DNA of 64,000 nucleotides from Pseudomonas sp. Gutcm_11s (GTDB taxonomy: Bacteria; Pseudomonadota; Gammaproteobacteria; Pseudomonadales; Pseudomonadaceae): NCBI RefSeq assembly GCF_028649395.1, contig NZ_JAQSUW010000010.1, positions 1-64,000 on the forward strand. The letters are read 5' to 3'. Below the pieces are notes generated by a model, which was not told the origin of the DNA, did not search any database, and worked only from the letters and a program-made list of their open reading frames with translations. The stretch's first letter is position 1; each line of letters opens with the position of its first letter. The translations under genes and the position numbers were made by a program. This document shows, in pieces, positions 43,064 to 55,170 of this stretch.

Positions 43064-44293
43064 ATGCAGATTTACAAGGTTGGCGGCGCCGTGCGCGACC
43101 GCCTGCTCGGCCGCCCGGTCAGCGATATCGACTGGGTAGTGGTGGGCGCCACCGCCGAAGCCATGCAAGCCCAGGGCTATCGCCCGGTGGGCAGCGACTT
43201 CCCGGTGTTCCTCCACCCCGACAGCGGCGAGGAATACGCGCTGGCCCGCACCGAGCGCAAGTCGGGCAAGGGCTATGGCGGCTTCACCTTCCACGCCAGC
43301 CCGGACGTCACCCTCGAAGAAGACCTGATCCGCCGCGACCTGACCATCAACGCCATGGCCGAGGACGATGACGGCCAGGTGATCGACCCCTACGGCGGCC
43401 TGCAGGATCTCGAAGACCGCCTGCTGCGCCACGTCTCCCCGGCCTTCGCCGAGGATCCGCTGCGCGTATTGCGCGTGGCGCGCTTCGCCGCCCGCTACGC
43501 GCCGCTGGGCTTCCGCGTGGCCGACGAGACCCTGGTGCTGATGCGCCAGCTGGCCGAATCCGGCGAGCTGGAGGCCCTGACGCCCGAGCGCAGCTGGAAG
43601 GAAATCTCCCGCGCCCTGCTGGAGCCACGCCCGGATGTGTTCATCCAGGTACTGCGCGACTGCGGCGCCCTCGCCCGCCTGCTGCCAGAGCTCGATGCGC
43701 TGTTCGGCATACCGCAGCCCGAGGCGCACCACCCCGAGGTGGACACCGGCGTGCACTGCCTGATGGTGCTGCAACAGTGCGCCCTGCATGAGCAGCCGCT
43801 GACCGTGCGCTGGGCCTGCCTGCTGCACGACCTGGGCAAAGGCCGCACGCCCGAGGCCGAGTGGCCGCGGCATATCGCCCACGAGCATCGCGGCCTCAAG
43901 CTGATCGCGGCGGTCAATGCGCGCTGCAAGGTGCCACGGGACTGTGCCGAGCTGGCCCTGCTGGTCGGCGAGTACCACACCCACAGCCATCGCGCCCTGG
44001 AGCTACGCGCCAATACCCTGCTGGAGCTGCTGCAGAGCTTCGACGTGTATCGCCGGCCGCAGCGTTTCGAGGAGTTTCTCGCTGCCTGCGAGATGGACGC
44101 CCGCGGCCGCCTGGGCCTGGAGCAACGCGACTATCCGCAGGCCGCCTACCTGCGCGGCGCCATGCAGGCTGCCCGCGCGGTGGCGGTGCAGCCACTGGTC
44201 GAGCGCGGCCTGAAAGGGGCGGAGTTGGGTGAGGCGCTCAAGGGCGAACGCCTGAAAGCGCTCAAGGCCTACAAGGAACAGGCCCGAGCCTAG
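43064..44293 (+). CDS. cca: CCA tRNA nucleotidyltransferase with HD domain
   Basis: Class II nucleotidyltransferase of 409 residues that adds or repairs the 3' CCA of tRNAs. The N-terminal [19 protein letters not shown] motif holds the two catalytic aspartates, and [10 protein letters not shown] is motif B. The C-terminal HD phosphohydrolase domain (CLLHDLGKG) identifies the multifunctional gamma-proteobacterial form. The ATG at 43064 has AATGGAGGAATC before it. Its TAG lies in CTAG at 44290-44293, and the opposite strand of that CTAG ends folK. Confidence 0.95.
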   Translation: MQIYKVGGAVRDRLLGRPVSDIDWVVVGATAEAMQAQGYRPVGSDFPVFLHPDSGEEYALARTERKSGKGYGGFTFHASPDVTLEEDLIRRDLTINAMAEDDDGQVIDPYGGLQDLEDRLLRHVSPAFAEDPLRVLRVARFAARYAPLGFRVADETLVLMRQLAESGELEALTPERSWKEISRALLEPRPDVFIQVLRDCGALARLLPELDALFGIPQPEAHHPEVDTGVHCLMVLQQCALHEQPLTVRWACLLHDLGKGRTPEAEWPRHIAHEHRGLKLIAAVNARCKVPRDCAELALLVGEYHTHSHRALELRANTLLELLQSFDVYRRPQRFEEFLAACEMDARGRLGLEQRDYPQAAYLRGAMQAARAVAVQPLVERGLKGAELGEALKGERLKALKAYKEQARA

Positions 44294-44823
44294 AGCGGAG
44301 CCGGATAGCTCTGGATGAGCGACGCAGGCGTCAGCTCGGCGCCGCGCCACTGGAAGGGCACCGGCCACAGCTGCTGCTCAATCTGCGCCTTGAGCCACAG
44401 CTCGGCGAAGGCCTTGCCGGTGCCGCTGTGAAGCGCTTCAGGCGCCAGCAGCGCCAGCGGCCAGAGCACGAAGGCGTTCTTCAGGATCTCCGCGCGCGGC
44501 AACACCAGGCCATCGAAACTGCCGACCTGATCGCCGTACATCAGCACGTCGATATCCAGCGGCAGCCCCTTGCGCTCCGGCGCGTAGCGGCCATTGTCGG
44601 CCTCGATGCACTTTAGCCGGCGATCCAGCTCCGCCAACGGCAGGTCGGTACGAGCGCTGACCGCCAGGTTGTAGAAGTTGCCGCTCTTGATCCCCACCGG
44701 ACGGCTCTCGAACACCGGCGAGCAACGCAGATCGACGAGAAACTCGGCCAGCGCATCGAGGCCTGCATCCAGGTGCAGTTCGCGGTCAGCGTTGCTGCCA
44801 AGGCCGAGGAAGATAGGCGTCAT
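44290..44823 (-). CDS. folK: Hydroxymethyl-dihydropterin pyrophosphokinase
   Basis: HPPK of folate synthesis, 177 residues, which transfers pyrophosphate from ATP to 6-hydroxymethyl-dihydropterin. The N-terminus [12 protein letters not shown] and the [10 protein letters not shown] catalytic block near residue 97 are typical. The start overlaps the folB stop (ATGA), so folB-folK form an operon for consecutive steps. The stop shares CTAG with the convergent cca. Confidence 0.94.
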   Translation of the reverse strand: MTPIFLGLGSNADRELHLDAGLDALAEFLVDLRCSPVFESRPVGIKSGNFYNLAVSARTDLPLAELDRRLKCIEADNGRYAPERKGLPLDIDVLMYGDQVGSFDGLVLPRAEILKNAFVLWPLALLAPEALHSGTGKAFAELWLKAQIEQQLWPVPFQWRGAELTPASLIQSYPAPL

Positions 44824-45173
44824 GACCGGCTACGCTCGATTTCCACACCCACGGCGCGGGCCTGGGCATTGGCACCCGGCTTGGTCACCTTGAGGCGCAA
44901 CCAGGACATGCCGAACTCCGTGAGCAGGGCTTCGGCCAGGCGCTCGGCGAAGGTCTCCACCAGTTCGAAGCGGGCGGCGTCGGCAAAGGCCTGCACGCTC
45001 TGGTTCACTGCGGCGTAGTCGAGGGCCTTGCCGAGGTCGTCATCGGCGGCAGCCGGGCGAATGTCCCAGGCAAATGTCAGGTCGAGCAGCAGGCACTGGC
45101 GAATGCCACGCTCCCAGTCGTAGGCACCGATCAGGGTGTCGACTTCCAGACCTTCGATGAAAACCTTGTCCAA
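44820..45173 (-). CDS. folB: Dihydroneopterin aldolase
   Basis: FolB of 117 residues, which cleaves 7,8-dihydroneopterin to the substrate of FolK. Family blocks [20 protein letters not shown] and the [10 protein letters not shown] segment, with its catalytic glutamate region, are present. The start is probably TTG at 45173, with GGAG seven bases before it; an ATG further upstream adds an arginine-rich stretch not seen in the family. Divergent from plsY across 75 bp. Confidence 0.92.
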   Translation of the reverse strand: MDKVFIEGLEVDTLIGAYDWERGIRQCLLLDLTFAWDIRPAAADDDLGKALDYAAVNQSVQAFADAARFELVETFAERLAEALLTEFGMSWLRLKVTKPGANAQARAVGVEIERSRS

Positions 45174-45248
45174 ACCTCGTCTCCGCTGCACGACAAGACC
45201 AGGGTCCCGCCGCTAGAATCGGGACTCTCTCGCCCCGGAATGGATACC

Positions 45249-45818
45249 ATGTTCTGGCTGCTGGTACTGCTCGCCTATCTGCTCGGCTCGCTGTCCTTCG
45301 CCATCCTGCTCAGCCGCCTGGCTGGCGGCCCCGACCCTCGCGCCAGTGGCTCGGGCAATCCGGGCGCCACCAACATGCTGCGTGTAGCAGGCAAGAGGCT
45401 CGCCGTACTGACCCTGCTCGGCGACCTGGCCAAGGGCCTGCTGCCGGTGATGGTCGCCTACCTGCTCGACCTGTCGGTTCAGGAGCAGGCCTGGGTCGGC
45501 CTGGCAGCGGTGATCGGCCACCTCTACCCCATCTACTTCCGTTTCCAGGGCGGCAAGGGCGTGGCCACTGCGGCCGGCATGCTGCTCGGTCTCTATCCGC
45601 CGGCAGCACTACTGGCCCTCGCCGCCTGGGCGCTGACCTTCTTCCTCACGCGGACCAGCTCGTTGGCATCGCTGATCGCCACGCCACTGACCCTGCCTCT
45701 GCTGGCCTGGCAGCAACCGGGAGCGCTGCTACCGATGTGCGTGCTGACCGGGCTGATCGTCTGGCGTCATCGCGGCAATCTACGCGACCTGCTGGCCGGA
45801 CGCGAACGACATTTCTAA
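45249..45818 (+). CDS. plsY: Glycerol-3-phosphate acyltransferase PlsY
   Basis: Inner-membrane acyltransferase of 189 residues that transfers acyl groups from acyl-phosphate to glycerol-3-phosphate in phospholipid synthesis. It has about five hydrophobic segments. The three PlsY motifs are visible: [12 protein letters not shown] near residue 36, the KG region after the second helix, and [14 protein letters not shown] near residue 98. The Met at 45249 begins at the first helix; a Met three codons earlier is possible. Convergent with tsaD. Confidence 0.94.
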   Translation: MFWLLVLLAYLLGSLSFAILLSRLAGGPDPRASGSGNPGATNMLRVAGKRLAVLTLLGDLAKGLLPVMVAYLLDLSVQEQAWVGLAAVIGHLYPIYFRFQGGKGVATAAGMLLGLYPPAALLALAAWALTFFLTRTSSLASLIATPLTLPLLAWQQPGALLPMCVLTGLIVWRHRGNLRDLLAGRERHF

Positions 45819-45837
45819 TCCGCCGGCTGAGCCCGGC

Positions 45838-46863
45838 TCATATCGCCGGCAACTGCTCCATCGGCCAGCGAGCCTGCACCTTGATCTCCGGCCCTTCGTG
45901 CTGGCCGGCCAGCAGGCGCTGGCAGCCGGCGTAGGCGATCATCGCGCCGTTGTCGGTGCAGAAGCGCGGGCGGGCGTAGAACACCTTGCCCTTGAGACCC
46001 GCCAGCATGCCTTCCAGCGACTGGCGCAGGGCCGAGTTGGCGCTCACCCCACCAGCGATCACCAGGCTGTTGAGGCCGGTCTGCTTGAGCGCGCGCTTGC
46101 ACTTGATGGTCAGGGTATCGACCACCGCCTCCTGGAAGGCCAGGGCGATGTCGGCACGGGTCTGCTCACTGGCATCGCCGGCGTCGCGGCATTGCTGCCA
46201 GGTATTCAGGGTGAAGGTCTTCAGGCCGCTGAAGCTGAAATCCAGGCCGGGGCGGTCGGTCATCGGCCGCGGGAAGGTGAAGCGCCCCGCCGTGCCCTGC
46301 TCGGCCAGGCGAGCGATCTCCGGACCGCCCGGATAGCGCAGGCCCATCAGCTTGGCAGTCTTGTCGAAGGCCTCGCCGGCGGCATCGTCCAGCGACTCGC
46401 CGAGCAACTGGTAACGGCCGATACCGTCGACCCGCACCAGTTGGGTGTGCCCACCGGAAACCAACAAGGCGACGAACGGGAAAGCTGGCGGCGTTTCCTC
46501 CAGCATGGGCGCCAGCAGGTGGCCCTCCATGTGGTGCACGCCCACTGCCGGGATGCCCCAGGCGAACGCCAGGGCCTGGGCGCAGGCGGCGCCGACCAGC
46601 AGCGCACCGACCAGGCCGGGGCCGGAGGTATAGGCGATCGCCTCGATCTGCTCGCGGGAAGCGCCCGCCTCGTCCAGCACCTGGCGAATCAGCGGCAGCA
46701 TACGCTTGACGTGGTCACGCGAGGCGAGCTCCGGCACCACACCGCCATAGACGCGGTGCAGGTCGATCTGGCTGAACAGGGCATCGGCCAGCAGGCCGCG
46801 CTCGCTGTCGTAGAGCGCGACGCCGGTCTCGTCGCAGGAGGTTTCCAGGCCCAGTACTAGCAT
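45838..46863 (-). CDS. tsaD: tRNA N6-threonylcarbamoyladenosine transferase TsaD
   Basis: Catalytic subunit of t6A modification at position 37 of ANN-decoding tRNAs. The 341-residue ASKHA-fold protein has [13 protein letters not shown] at the start, the metal-binding HHMEGH motif near residue 110, and a C-terminal [16 protein letters not shown] block ([14 protein letters not shown]). The Met at 46863 gives the standard length; a Met seven codons upstream is less likely. Divergent from rpsU, the common gamma-proteobacterial arrangement. Confidence 0.96.
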   Translation of the reverse strand: MLVLGLETSCDETGVALYDSERGLLADALFSQIDLHRVYGGVVPELASRDHVKRMLPLIRQVLDEAGASREQIEAIAYTSGPGLVGALLVGAACAQALAFAWGIPAVGVHHMEGHLLAPMLEETPPAFPFVALLVSGGHTQLVRVDGIGRYQLLGESLDDAAGEAFDKTAKLMGLRYPGGPEIARLAEQGTAGRFTFPRPMTDRPGLDFSFSGLKTFTLNTWQQCRDAGDASEQTRADIALAFQEAVVDTLTIKCKRALKQTGLNSLVIAGGVSANSALRQSLEGMLAGLKGKVFYARPRFCTDNGAMIAYAGCQRLLAGQHEGPEIKVQARWPMEQLPAI

Positions 46864-46954
46864 GGGGGTTAGGACCTTCAACACTGGCTATAAAAGGAGG
46901 CGCGCATAATAATCGTCGCCCTCAGGCCCGGCCAGCGCTTTTCGATCAGAGGCT

Positions 46955-46983
46955 TTGCATTCCGAGGCGCGAGGCGTTAATAT
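46955..46983 (+). promoter_or_regulatory. Promoter of the rpsU-dnaG operon
   Basis: TTGCAT at 46955-46960, a 17-bp spacer and TAATAT at 46978-46983 form a good sigma-70 promoter. It lies 84 bp before the rpsU start, in the tsaD-rpsU divergent gap. Confidence 0.65.
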
Positions 46984-47067
46984 CCGCAGCCCTTGAAAAC
47001 CGACGTACTCCCGTGCCCTTGCCGGATCGCGTCGTCCATTCGGTAAAACAGTGAAGGTACGACCTGG

Positions 47068-47283
47068 ATGCCAGCCGTCAAAGTTAAAGAGAACGAACCC
47101 TTCGACGTAGCTCTGCGTCGTTTCAAGCGCTCCTGCGAAAAGGCCGGTGTTCTGGCCGAAGTGCGCAGCCGCGAGTTCTACGAGAAGCCCACCACCGAGC
47201 GCAAGCGCAAGGCTGCTGCCGCTGTTAAGCGTCACGCCAAGAAAGTGCAGCGCGAGCAGCGTCGCCGCGAGCGCCTGTACTGA
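47068..47283 (+). CDS. rpsU: 30S ribosomal protein S21
   Basis: Small basic ribosomal protein of 71 residues, needed for initiation. The sequence [21 protein letters not shown] and the lysine/arginine-rich C-terminus are typical. First gene of the macromolecular synthesis operon rpsU-dnaG-rpoD, which links ribosome, primase and sigma factor synthesis. Two hairpins follow it. Confidence 0.97.
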   Translation: MPAVKVKENEPFDVALRRFKRSCEKAGVLAEVRSREFYEKPTTERKRKAAAAVKRHAKKVQREQRRRERLY

Positions 47284-47316
47284 GTTATCAGTCGCGCCGC
47301 TAAAGGCTTTCGCATA

Positions 47317-47337
47317 GCCCGGCTTCGGCCGGGTTTT
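47317..47337 (+). terminator. Internal terminator 1, rpsU-dnaG
   Basis: Stem CCCGGC with GCCGGG around a TTCG tetraloop, followed by TTTT. Matches the known partial terminator that keeps dnaG lower than rpsU in enterobacteria. Confidence 0.75.
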
Positions 47338-47345
47338 GCATTTTT

Positions 47346-47384
47346 GACTCCGCGTCGCCACCTGGCGATGGCCGGAGTTTTTTC
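47346..47384 (+). terminator. Internal terminator 2, rpsU-dnaG
   Basis: Outer stem ACTCCG with CGGAGT encloses an inner TCGCCA/TGGCGA hairpin and is followed by a T6 run. It is a second attenuating structure in the same 140-bp gap. Confidence 0.75.
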
Positions 47385-47423
47385 GTTTATGCTGCCGCCT
47401 TCCCACCTTCACGCTGACGAGCC

Positions 47424-49424
47424 ATGGCCGGTCTGATTCCGCAGTCCTTCATCGACGACCTGCTCAACCGCACCGACATTGTCGAGGTGGTGAGTTCGCG
47501 CATCCAGCTGAAGAAGGCGGGCAAGAACTACTCGGCGTGCTGCCCGTTCCACAAGGAGAAGACCCCCTCCTTCAGCGTCAGCCCGGACAAGCAGTTCTAC
47601 TACTGCTTCGGCTGCGGCGCCGGTGGCAACGCCCTCGGCTTCATCATGGACCACGACAGTCTGGACTTCCCCCAGGCCGTCGAGGACCTGGCCAAGCGCG
47701 CTGGCATGGACATCCCGCGCGAGGAAAGCGGCCGCGGGCGAACGCCGCGCCAGCCCACCGACTCACCGCTCTATCCACTGCTGACTGCCGCCGCCGACTA
47801 CTTTCGCCAGGCCCTGAAGAGCCATCCGACACGCAAGTCGGCGGTCGACTACCTCAAGGGCCGCGGCCTGACCGGCGAGATCGCCCGCGACTTCGGCCTC
47901 GGTTTCGCCCCACCCGGCTGGGACAACCTGCACAAGCACCTGGCCGGCGACAAGCTGCAGCAGAAGGCCATGATCGATGCCGGCCTGCTGATCGAGAACG
48001 CCGAGAACGGCCGTATCTATGACCGCTTCCGCGACCGCGTGATGTTCCCCATCCGCGACAGCCGCGGAAGGATCATCGCCTTCGGTGGCCGCGTACTGGG
48101 CGACGACAAGCCCAAGTACCTCAACTCCCCCGAGACCCCGGTGTTCCACAAGGGGCAGGAGCTCTACGGCCTGTACGAAGCGCGCAAGAACAACCGCGAC
48201 CTCGACGAGATCATGGTGGTCGAGGGCTACATGGACGTCATCGCCCTGGCCCAGCAAGGCCTGCGCAACGCGGTTGCGACCCTCGGCACGGCCACCAGCG
48301 AGGAACACCTCAAGCGCTTGTTCCGCCTGGTACCGAGCGTGCTGTTCTGCTTCGACGGCGACGCCGCCGGACGCAAGGCCGCCTGGCGCGCCCTGGAGGC
48401 GACCCTGTCCAACCTGCAGGACGGCCGTCGCGCGCGCTTCCTGTTCCTGCCCGAGGGCGAGGACCCGGACACCCTGGTCCGCAGCGAAGGCACCGATGCC
48501 TTCCGCGCGCGCATCAACCAGCACGCCCAGCCGCTGGCCGACTACTTCTTCCAGCAACTCTCGGAAGAAGCCGACCCGCGCTCACTGGAAGGCAAGGCGC
48601 ACCTGGTGACCCTGGCCGCCCCGCTGATCGAGAAAATTCCCGGCAACCACCTGCGCGCCCTGATGCGCCAGCGCCTGTCCGAGATCACCGGCCTCTCGGG
48701 CGAGATGCTGGCACAGGTCGCCCAGGGCGCACCGGCAGCCCCCGCAACACCTGCCAGCCACGAGCCCACCGGAGACTACGGCCACTACTACGACGCACAA
48801 CCGGATTACGGCGACATCGCCGACTATGCCGACCATATCGAGCCGCCAGCCGAAGCCTACGAACAGAAAAAGCCCTGGCAGAAGGGCGACGGCAAATCCT
48901 GGAAGAAGGATGGCGAGTGGAAAAAGGGCGGCGACTGGAAGAAAGGCTCGCGTGACGGCGCGCCACCGCGCAAGCCGGTACACGTCGAATCACCGACCCT
49001 GACCGCCCTGCGCACCCTGCTGCACCACCCGCAACTGGCTCAGAAGGTCGAAGATGTCAGCCACTTCGCCGACGAAGGCGATACCTACGCCCAGCTGCTG
49101 GTGGCACTGGTCGGCGCCGTGCAGAAGAGCCCGAACCTGCGTTCGCTGCAGCTGATCGCCCGCTGGCACGGCACCGAGCAGGGCCGTCTGCTGCGCGCTC
49201 TGGCGGAAAAGGAATGGCTGATCGAGGGCGACAATCTTGAAAAGCAGTTCTTCGACACCATTACTACACTTGCCAATGGCCAGCTGAAGAAACGACGCGA
49301 TCAGCTACTGCGAAGCGTCATGCACAAGAGCCCCAGCGAACTGAGCGATGAAGAGAAAGCACTGCTGCGAGAGCAGTTCAGCCACACATCATCGCCCGAC
49401 AGCAAGACCCCAACTGGCGCCTGA
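47424..49424 (+). CDS. dnaG: DNA primase
   Basis: Primase of 666 residues that makes RNA primers at the replication fork. The N-terminal zinc finger (CCPFHKEKTPSFSV to YYCFGCG, about 40-65) is followed by the TOPRIM core with VVEGYMDVIAL near residue 265. The C-terminal helicase-binding domain spans about 520-660. Between core and tail a low-complexity stretch at about 475-515 repeats tryptophan, lysine and glycine, probably a flexible basic linker. It is expressed from rpsU past two partial terminators. Confidence 0.97.
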   Translation: MAGLIPQSFIDDLLNRTDIVEVVSSRIQLKKAGKNYSACCPFHKEKTPSFSVSPDKQFYYCFGCGAGGNALGFIMDHDSLDFPQAVEDLAKRAGMDIPREESGRGRTPRQPTDSPLYPLLTAAADYFRQALKSHPTRKSAVDYLKGRGLTGEIARDFGLGFAPPGWDNLHKHLAGDKLQQKAMIDAGLLIENAENGRIYDRFRDRVMFPIRDSRGRIIAFGGRVLGDDKPKYLNSPETPVFHKGQELYGLYEARKNNRDLDEIMVVEGYMDVIALAQQGLRNAVATLGTATSEEHLKRLFRLVPSVLFCFDGDAAGRKAAWRALEATLSNLQDGRRARFLFLPEGEDPDTLVRSEGTDAFRARINQHAQPLADYFFQQLSEEADPRSLEGKAHLVTLAAPLIEKIPGNHLRALMRQRLSEITGLSGEMLAQVAQGAPAAPATPASHEPTGDYGHYYDAQPDYGDIADYADHIEPPAEAYEQKKPWQKGDGKSWKKDGEWKKGGDWKKGSRDGAPPRKPVHVESPTLTALRTLLHHPQLAQKVEDVSHFADEGDTYAQLLVALVGAVQKSPNLRSLQLIARWHGTEQGRLLRALAEKEWLIEGDNLEKQFFDTITTLANGQLKKRRDQLLRSVMHKSPSELSDEEKALLREQFSHTSSPDSKTPTGA

Positions 49425-49491
49425 CCCGTCAAATCAGGTATAATCCTCGGCTTATTTTCAGCCCGCCAAGACCTTCAGTGGATAGGGTGCT

Positions 49492-51333
<1,842 letters not shown>

Positions 51334-51339
51334 TCACAG

Positions 51340-51366
51340 AAACCCCGGCTAACGCCGGGGTTTTTG
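51340..51366 (+). terminator. Rho-independent terminator after rpoD
   Basis: Stem CCCCGGC (51343-51349) with GCCGGGG (51354-51360), a 4-base loop and a T5 run end the rpsU-dnaG-rpoD operon. Confidence 0.9.
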
Positions 51367-51418
51367 CTTTCTGCCCGGCTACACTGCAAGAGTCTCCAAC
51401 GCTTTCCGGAACTGCCGC

Positions 51419-54400
51419 ATGTCGCGTCTGCTGGCCATTCTCCTGTCGTGTCTGGCGTGCTGGGCGCTCCCGGCGGCGGCTCTCGAGCTCAGCCAGGAGG
51501 AAAAGGCCTGGCTCGAGCAGCACCCACAACTGCGCCTCGGCATAGACGCCTCCTGGCCCCCCTTCGAGTTTCGTGACGAACAGGGCCGCTACAGCGGGCT
51601 CAGCGCCGCCTATGTCGAGCTGATCGAGAAGCGGCTCAACATGGACATCGTGCCGGTCGAGCCGAGCAGCTGGAGCGAGGTTATGAGCAGCGCCAAGAAC
51701 GGCCAGCTCGACCTGCTTCCCGGCATCATGTCCACCCCCGAGCGGCAGCGCGACCTGGCCTTCACCCGCCCCTACCTCGACTTCCCCATCGTCATCCTCA
51801 CCCACCGCAACGGCCCACAGCCCAGCAAGCTGGGGCAGCTCTACGGACTGAAGGTGGCTGTGGTGCAGGACTATGCGCCCCACGAGCTGCTGCGCAACCA
51901 GCATCCCGATCTCAACCTGCTGCCGCTGCCCAGCGTGAATGCGGCCCTGCAGGCACTGGCCACCGGCCAGGCCGATGCGATGATCGGCGACCTCGCCTCC
52001 AGCGTCTGGGGCATGCGCCGGCTCAGGCTTGAGGGCCTGCAGGTGAACGGAGAGACGCCCTACCGCTATCAGCTGGCGATGGCCGCACCGCACGACAACA
52101 AAGTGCTGATCGGCATCCTCGACCGCCTGTTCGCCGAACTCAGCGCCGAAGAAGTCGCCGCCCTGCAGGAGCCCTGGGTCGGCGGCGTGCTGGACGATCG
52201 CGGCGGCTGGCAGTTCACCCTGCTGCTGTATGGCATCCCGGCGCTGCTGCTGGCCCTGCTGATCCTCGCGGCCGTACTGCGCATCAACCTGCGCCTGCGC
52301 CAGGAGATGCACGAGCGCCACGCCCTCGAAGAGCAGCTGCGCAACAGCGAACAGCACTACCGTGGCCTGGTCGAAAGCCTCAACGCCATCGCCTGGCAGA
52401 TGAGCCTGGACGACTATCGCTTCACCTATGTCTCCCCGCATGCGGAGAAACTGCTCGGTTACCCGCAGGCCGCCTGGCTGGAGCCCGGCTTCTGGCAACG
52501 CACGCTGCACCCGGACGATGCCCATCGGGCAGAAGCCTACTGCCGCGATGAGAGCAGCGCCGGCCGCGACCATAGCCTGGACTACCGCATGCTCGCCGCC
52601 GACGGCCGCATCGTGTGGATACGCGACATCGTTACACTGATCTCCAGCGCCGAAGGCACCGTGCTGCGCGGCCTGATGATCGACATCAGCGAGGCCAAGC
52701 ACAGCGAAGCGGCGCAGCGTCTGTCGGAGGAGAAGTTCGCACTGGTCTTCCACCACTGCCCGGACATTCTGGTCATCGCCCGCCGGGTCGACGGCGTACT
52801 GCTCACCGTCAACCGCACCTTCGAGCAACAGCTCGGCATCAGCGCCCAGGAAGCCGTCGGCAAGACCGCCAGCGAGCTGGATATCTGGGGGCTGCCGAGC
52901 GTGGGGCCGATGCTGCTGGACCGCCTGCAGCAGGAGGTTCTCAACAACATCGAAATGCCGTTCCGTCGGCGCAACGGCGAGCAGTTCAGCGGCCTGATCT
53001 CCGCCCAGCATATCGAGATGGATGGCCAGCCCGCCCTGGTCGTGGCCGTACGCGATATCACCGAACTGCAGCGCACCCAGCAACGCCTGCAGCTGTCCGA
53101 GGAGAAGTTCGCCAAGGCCTTCCATGCCTCGCCGGATGGCCTGCTGATCACGCGTCTCGCCGACGGCACGATCCTCGAGGCCAACGACGGCTTCTTCCGC
53201 ATCACCGGCCACGACAGCCAGCGGGTGATCGGCCACACCACGTTGGCCCTCGGCCTCTGGGCACAGCCACAGGCGCGCGACGCCATGGTCGCCCAGGTCC
53301 GCAGCCAAGGCGCGGTGCGCGACTTCCGCGCCTGGATCAACACCGCCGCCGGCCAGTTGCGCCTGAGCGAACTCGCCGTACAGCCACTGATGATCGAAGG
53401 CGAACCGTGCATGCTGATCATCGCCCGCGACGTTACCGAGCGCGAACAGATGCAGGCGCGCCTGCACCAGGCCGCTACCGTGTTCGAGAGCACCGCCGAA
53501 GGCGTGATGATCACCGATCTCGACCAACGCATCACCGCGGTCAACCGTGCCTTCAGCGCGATCACCGGCTACAGCGAGGCCGAGGCCCTGGGCCAGAGCC
53601 CGCGCCTGCTCGCCTCGGGCCGCCACGACAGCGCCTTCTACGCAGCCATGTGGCACCAGCTGGCCGCCGAGGGCCACTGGCAGGGCGAGATCTGGAACAA
53701 GCGCAAGAACGGTGAATCCTTCCCGGAGTGGCTGACCATCAGCGCAGTGCGCAATCAGGAGGGGCAGATCACCCACTTCGTCGGCGTGTTCGCCGACATC
53801 AGCTCGCTCAAACATGCCCAGGCCCGGCTCGACTACCAGGCCCATCACGACCCACTCACCGGCCTGCCCAACCGCATGCTGTTCGAGAGCCGCCTGGACG
53901 CCGCACTGAACGACGCGCGCGCCGAACAGCGGCAAGGCGCCGTGATGTTCCTCGACCTCGACCGCTTCAAACACATCAACGACAGCCTCGGCCATCCGGT
54001 CGGCGACCAGTTGCTCAAGGGCATCGCCCTGCGCCTGCGCGAACAGCTGCGCGACATCGACACCGTGGCGCGCCTGGGTGGCGACGAGTTCATCGTCCTG
54101 CTACCCGGCCTGCACCAGTCCAGCGATGCCGAACGCATCGCGACCAAGCTGCTGGCCTGCTTCAGCACTCCGTTCCAGGCCGACGGCCACGAGTTCTACA
54201 TCACCGCCAGCATCGGCATCAGCCTGTTCCCCGAGGACGGCAACGACGTCGCCACCCTGGTGAAGAACGCCGACGCGGCCATGTACAGCTCCAAGGCCAA
54301 GGGCCGCAACCGCGTCGAGATGTACACCCGCAACCTGACCTTCCAGGCCACCGAGCGCATGACCCTGGAGTTGGAGCTGCGGCGCGCGCTGGAACGCGAC

Positions 54401-55153
54401 GAACTGAGCCTGCACTACCAGCCCAAGCTGTGCCTGCACAGCGGCCAGCTTATCGGCGCCGAAGCGCTGATTCGCTGGCGCCACCCGATCTTCGGCGAAA
54501 TCCCGCCCGACCGCTTCATCCCGCTGGCCGAAGACAACGGCATGATCCTGCAACTCGGCGACTGGGTGCTGCAGGAAGCCTGTCGACAGATGCGTGAGTG
54601 GCAGGCCAGCCACGCGCCGTTCGGGCCGCTGTCGGTCAACCTGTCCGGCAGCCAGCTGCGCCAACCCCAGCTGACCGAGCGCATTGCCGGCACCCTCGCC
54701 GACTTCGGCCTGAGCGCCGACAAGCTGCAGCTGGAAATCACCGAGAGCTTCATCATGACCCAGGCCGAGGAGGCCCTGCAGATCCTGCAGGAACTCAAGG
54801 ACCTCGGCCTGCAGCTGGCCATCGACGACTTCGGCACCGGCTACTCCTCGCTCAGCTACCTCAAGCGCCTGCCACTGGACATCCTGAAGATCGACAAGTC
54901 GTTCATCCGCGGCCTGCCCCACGACCAGGACGACGCCGCGATCACCCGCGCCATCATCGCCCTCGGCCGCAGCCTGCAGATGACGGTGATCGCCGAGGGT
55001 GTGGAAACCAAGGCCCAGGAGATCTTCCTGACCAGCGAAGGCTGCGCGCAGATCCAAGGCTATGTGGTCAGCCGCCCGCTGAGCGCCGAGGCCTTCGCCG
55101 CCAATTTTCTCGGCCCGCTACCAATTGGCAGCACGGAAAAGGCGCCGGTATAA
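51419..55153 (+). CDS. rmcA: Multi-PAS GGDEF-EAL protein with periplasmic binding domain (RmcA-like)
   Basis: Membrane-bound c-di-GMP enzyme of 1244 residues. A signal peptide precedes a periplasmic SBP_bac_3 domain (about 20-260) and a membrane helix near 265-288. Four PAS domains run to about residue 810. An intact GGDEF motif at 887-891 is followed by an EAL domain (EAL at 1015-1017, DDFGTGYSS near 1137). P. aeruginosa RmcA has the same layout and locus, works mainly as a phosphodiesterase, and responds to phenazine redox state. Its last codons carry the promoter of the following tRNA gene. Confidence 0.92.
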   Translation: MSRLLAILLSCLACWALPAAALELSQEEKAWLEQHPQLRLGIDASWPPFEFRDEQGRYSGLSAAYVELIEKRLNMDIVPVEPSSWSEVMSSAKNGQLDLLPGIMSTPERQRDLAFTRPYLDFPIVILTHRNGPQPSKLGQLYGLKVAVVQDYAPHELLRNQHPDLNLLPLPSVNAALQALATGQADAMIGDLASSVWGMRRLRLEGLQVNGETPYRYQLAMAAPHDNKVLIGILDRLFAELSAEEVAALQEPWVGGVLDDRGGWQFTLLLYGIPALLLALLILAAVLRINLRLRQEMHERHALEEQLRNSEQHYRGLVESLNAIAWQMSLDDYRFTYVSPHAEKLLGYPQAAWLEPGFWQRTLHPDDAHRAEAYCRDESSAGRDHSLDYRMLAADGRIVWIRDIVTLISSAEGTVLRGLMIDISEAKHSEAAQRLSEEKFALVFHHCPDILVIARRVDGVLLTVNRTFEQQLGISAQEAVGKTASELDIWGLPSVGPMLLDRLQQEVLNNIEMPFRRRNGEQFSGLISAQHIEMDGQPALVVAVRDITELQRTQQRLQLSEEKFAKAFHASPDGLLITRLADGTILEANDGFFRITGHDSQRVIGHTTLALGLWAQPQARDAMVAQVRSQGAVRDFRAWINTAAGQLRLSELAVQPLMIEGEPCMLIIARDVTEREQMQARLHQAATVFESTAEGVMITDLDQRITAVNRAFSAITGYSEAEALGQSPRLLASGRHDSAFYAAMWHQLAAEGHWQGEIWNKRKNGESFPEWLTISAVRNQEGQITHFVGVFADISSLKHAQARLDYQAHHDPLTGLPNRMLFESRLDAALNDARAEQRQGAVMFLDLDRFKHINDSLGHPVGDQLLKGIALRLREQLRDIDTVARLGGDEFIVLLPGLHQSSDAERIATKLLACFSTPFQADGHEFYITASIGISLFPEDGNDVATLVKNADAAMYSSKAKGRNRVEMYTRNLTFQATERMTLELELRRALERDELSLHYQPKLCLHSGQLIGAEALIRWRHPIFGEIPPDRFIPLAEDNGMILQLGDWVLQEACRQMREWQASHAPFGPLSVNLSGSQLRQPQLTERIAGTLADFGLSADKLQLEITESFIMTQAEEALQILQELKDLGLQLAIDDFGTGYSSLSYLKRLPLDILKIDKSFIRGLPHDQDDAAITRAIIALGRSLQMTVIAEGVETKAQEIFLTSEGCAQIQGYVVSRPLSAEAFAANFLGPLPIGSTEKAPV

Positions 55154-55154
55154 T
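55125..55154 (+). promoter_or_regulatory. tRNA promoter overlapping the rmcA stop
   Basis: TTGGCA at 55125-55130, an 18-bp spacer and a perfect TATAAT at 55149-55154, which includes the rmcA TAA. A GC-rich discriminator typical of stable-RNA promoters follows, and the tRNA begins at 55171. Confidence 0.75.
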
Positions 55155-55170
55155 CCGCCGCTCCTTCTGA

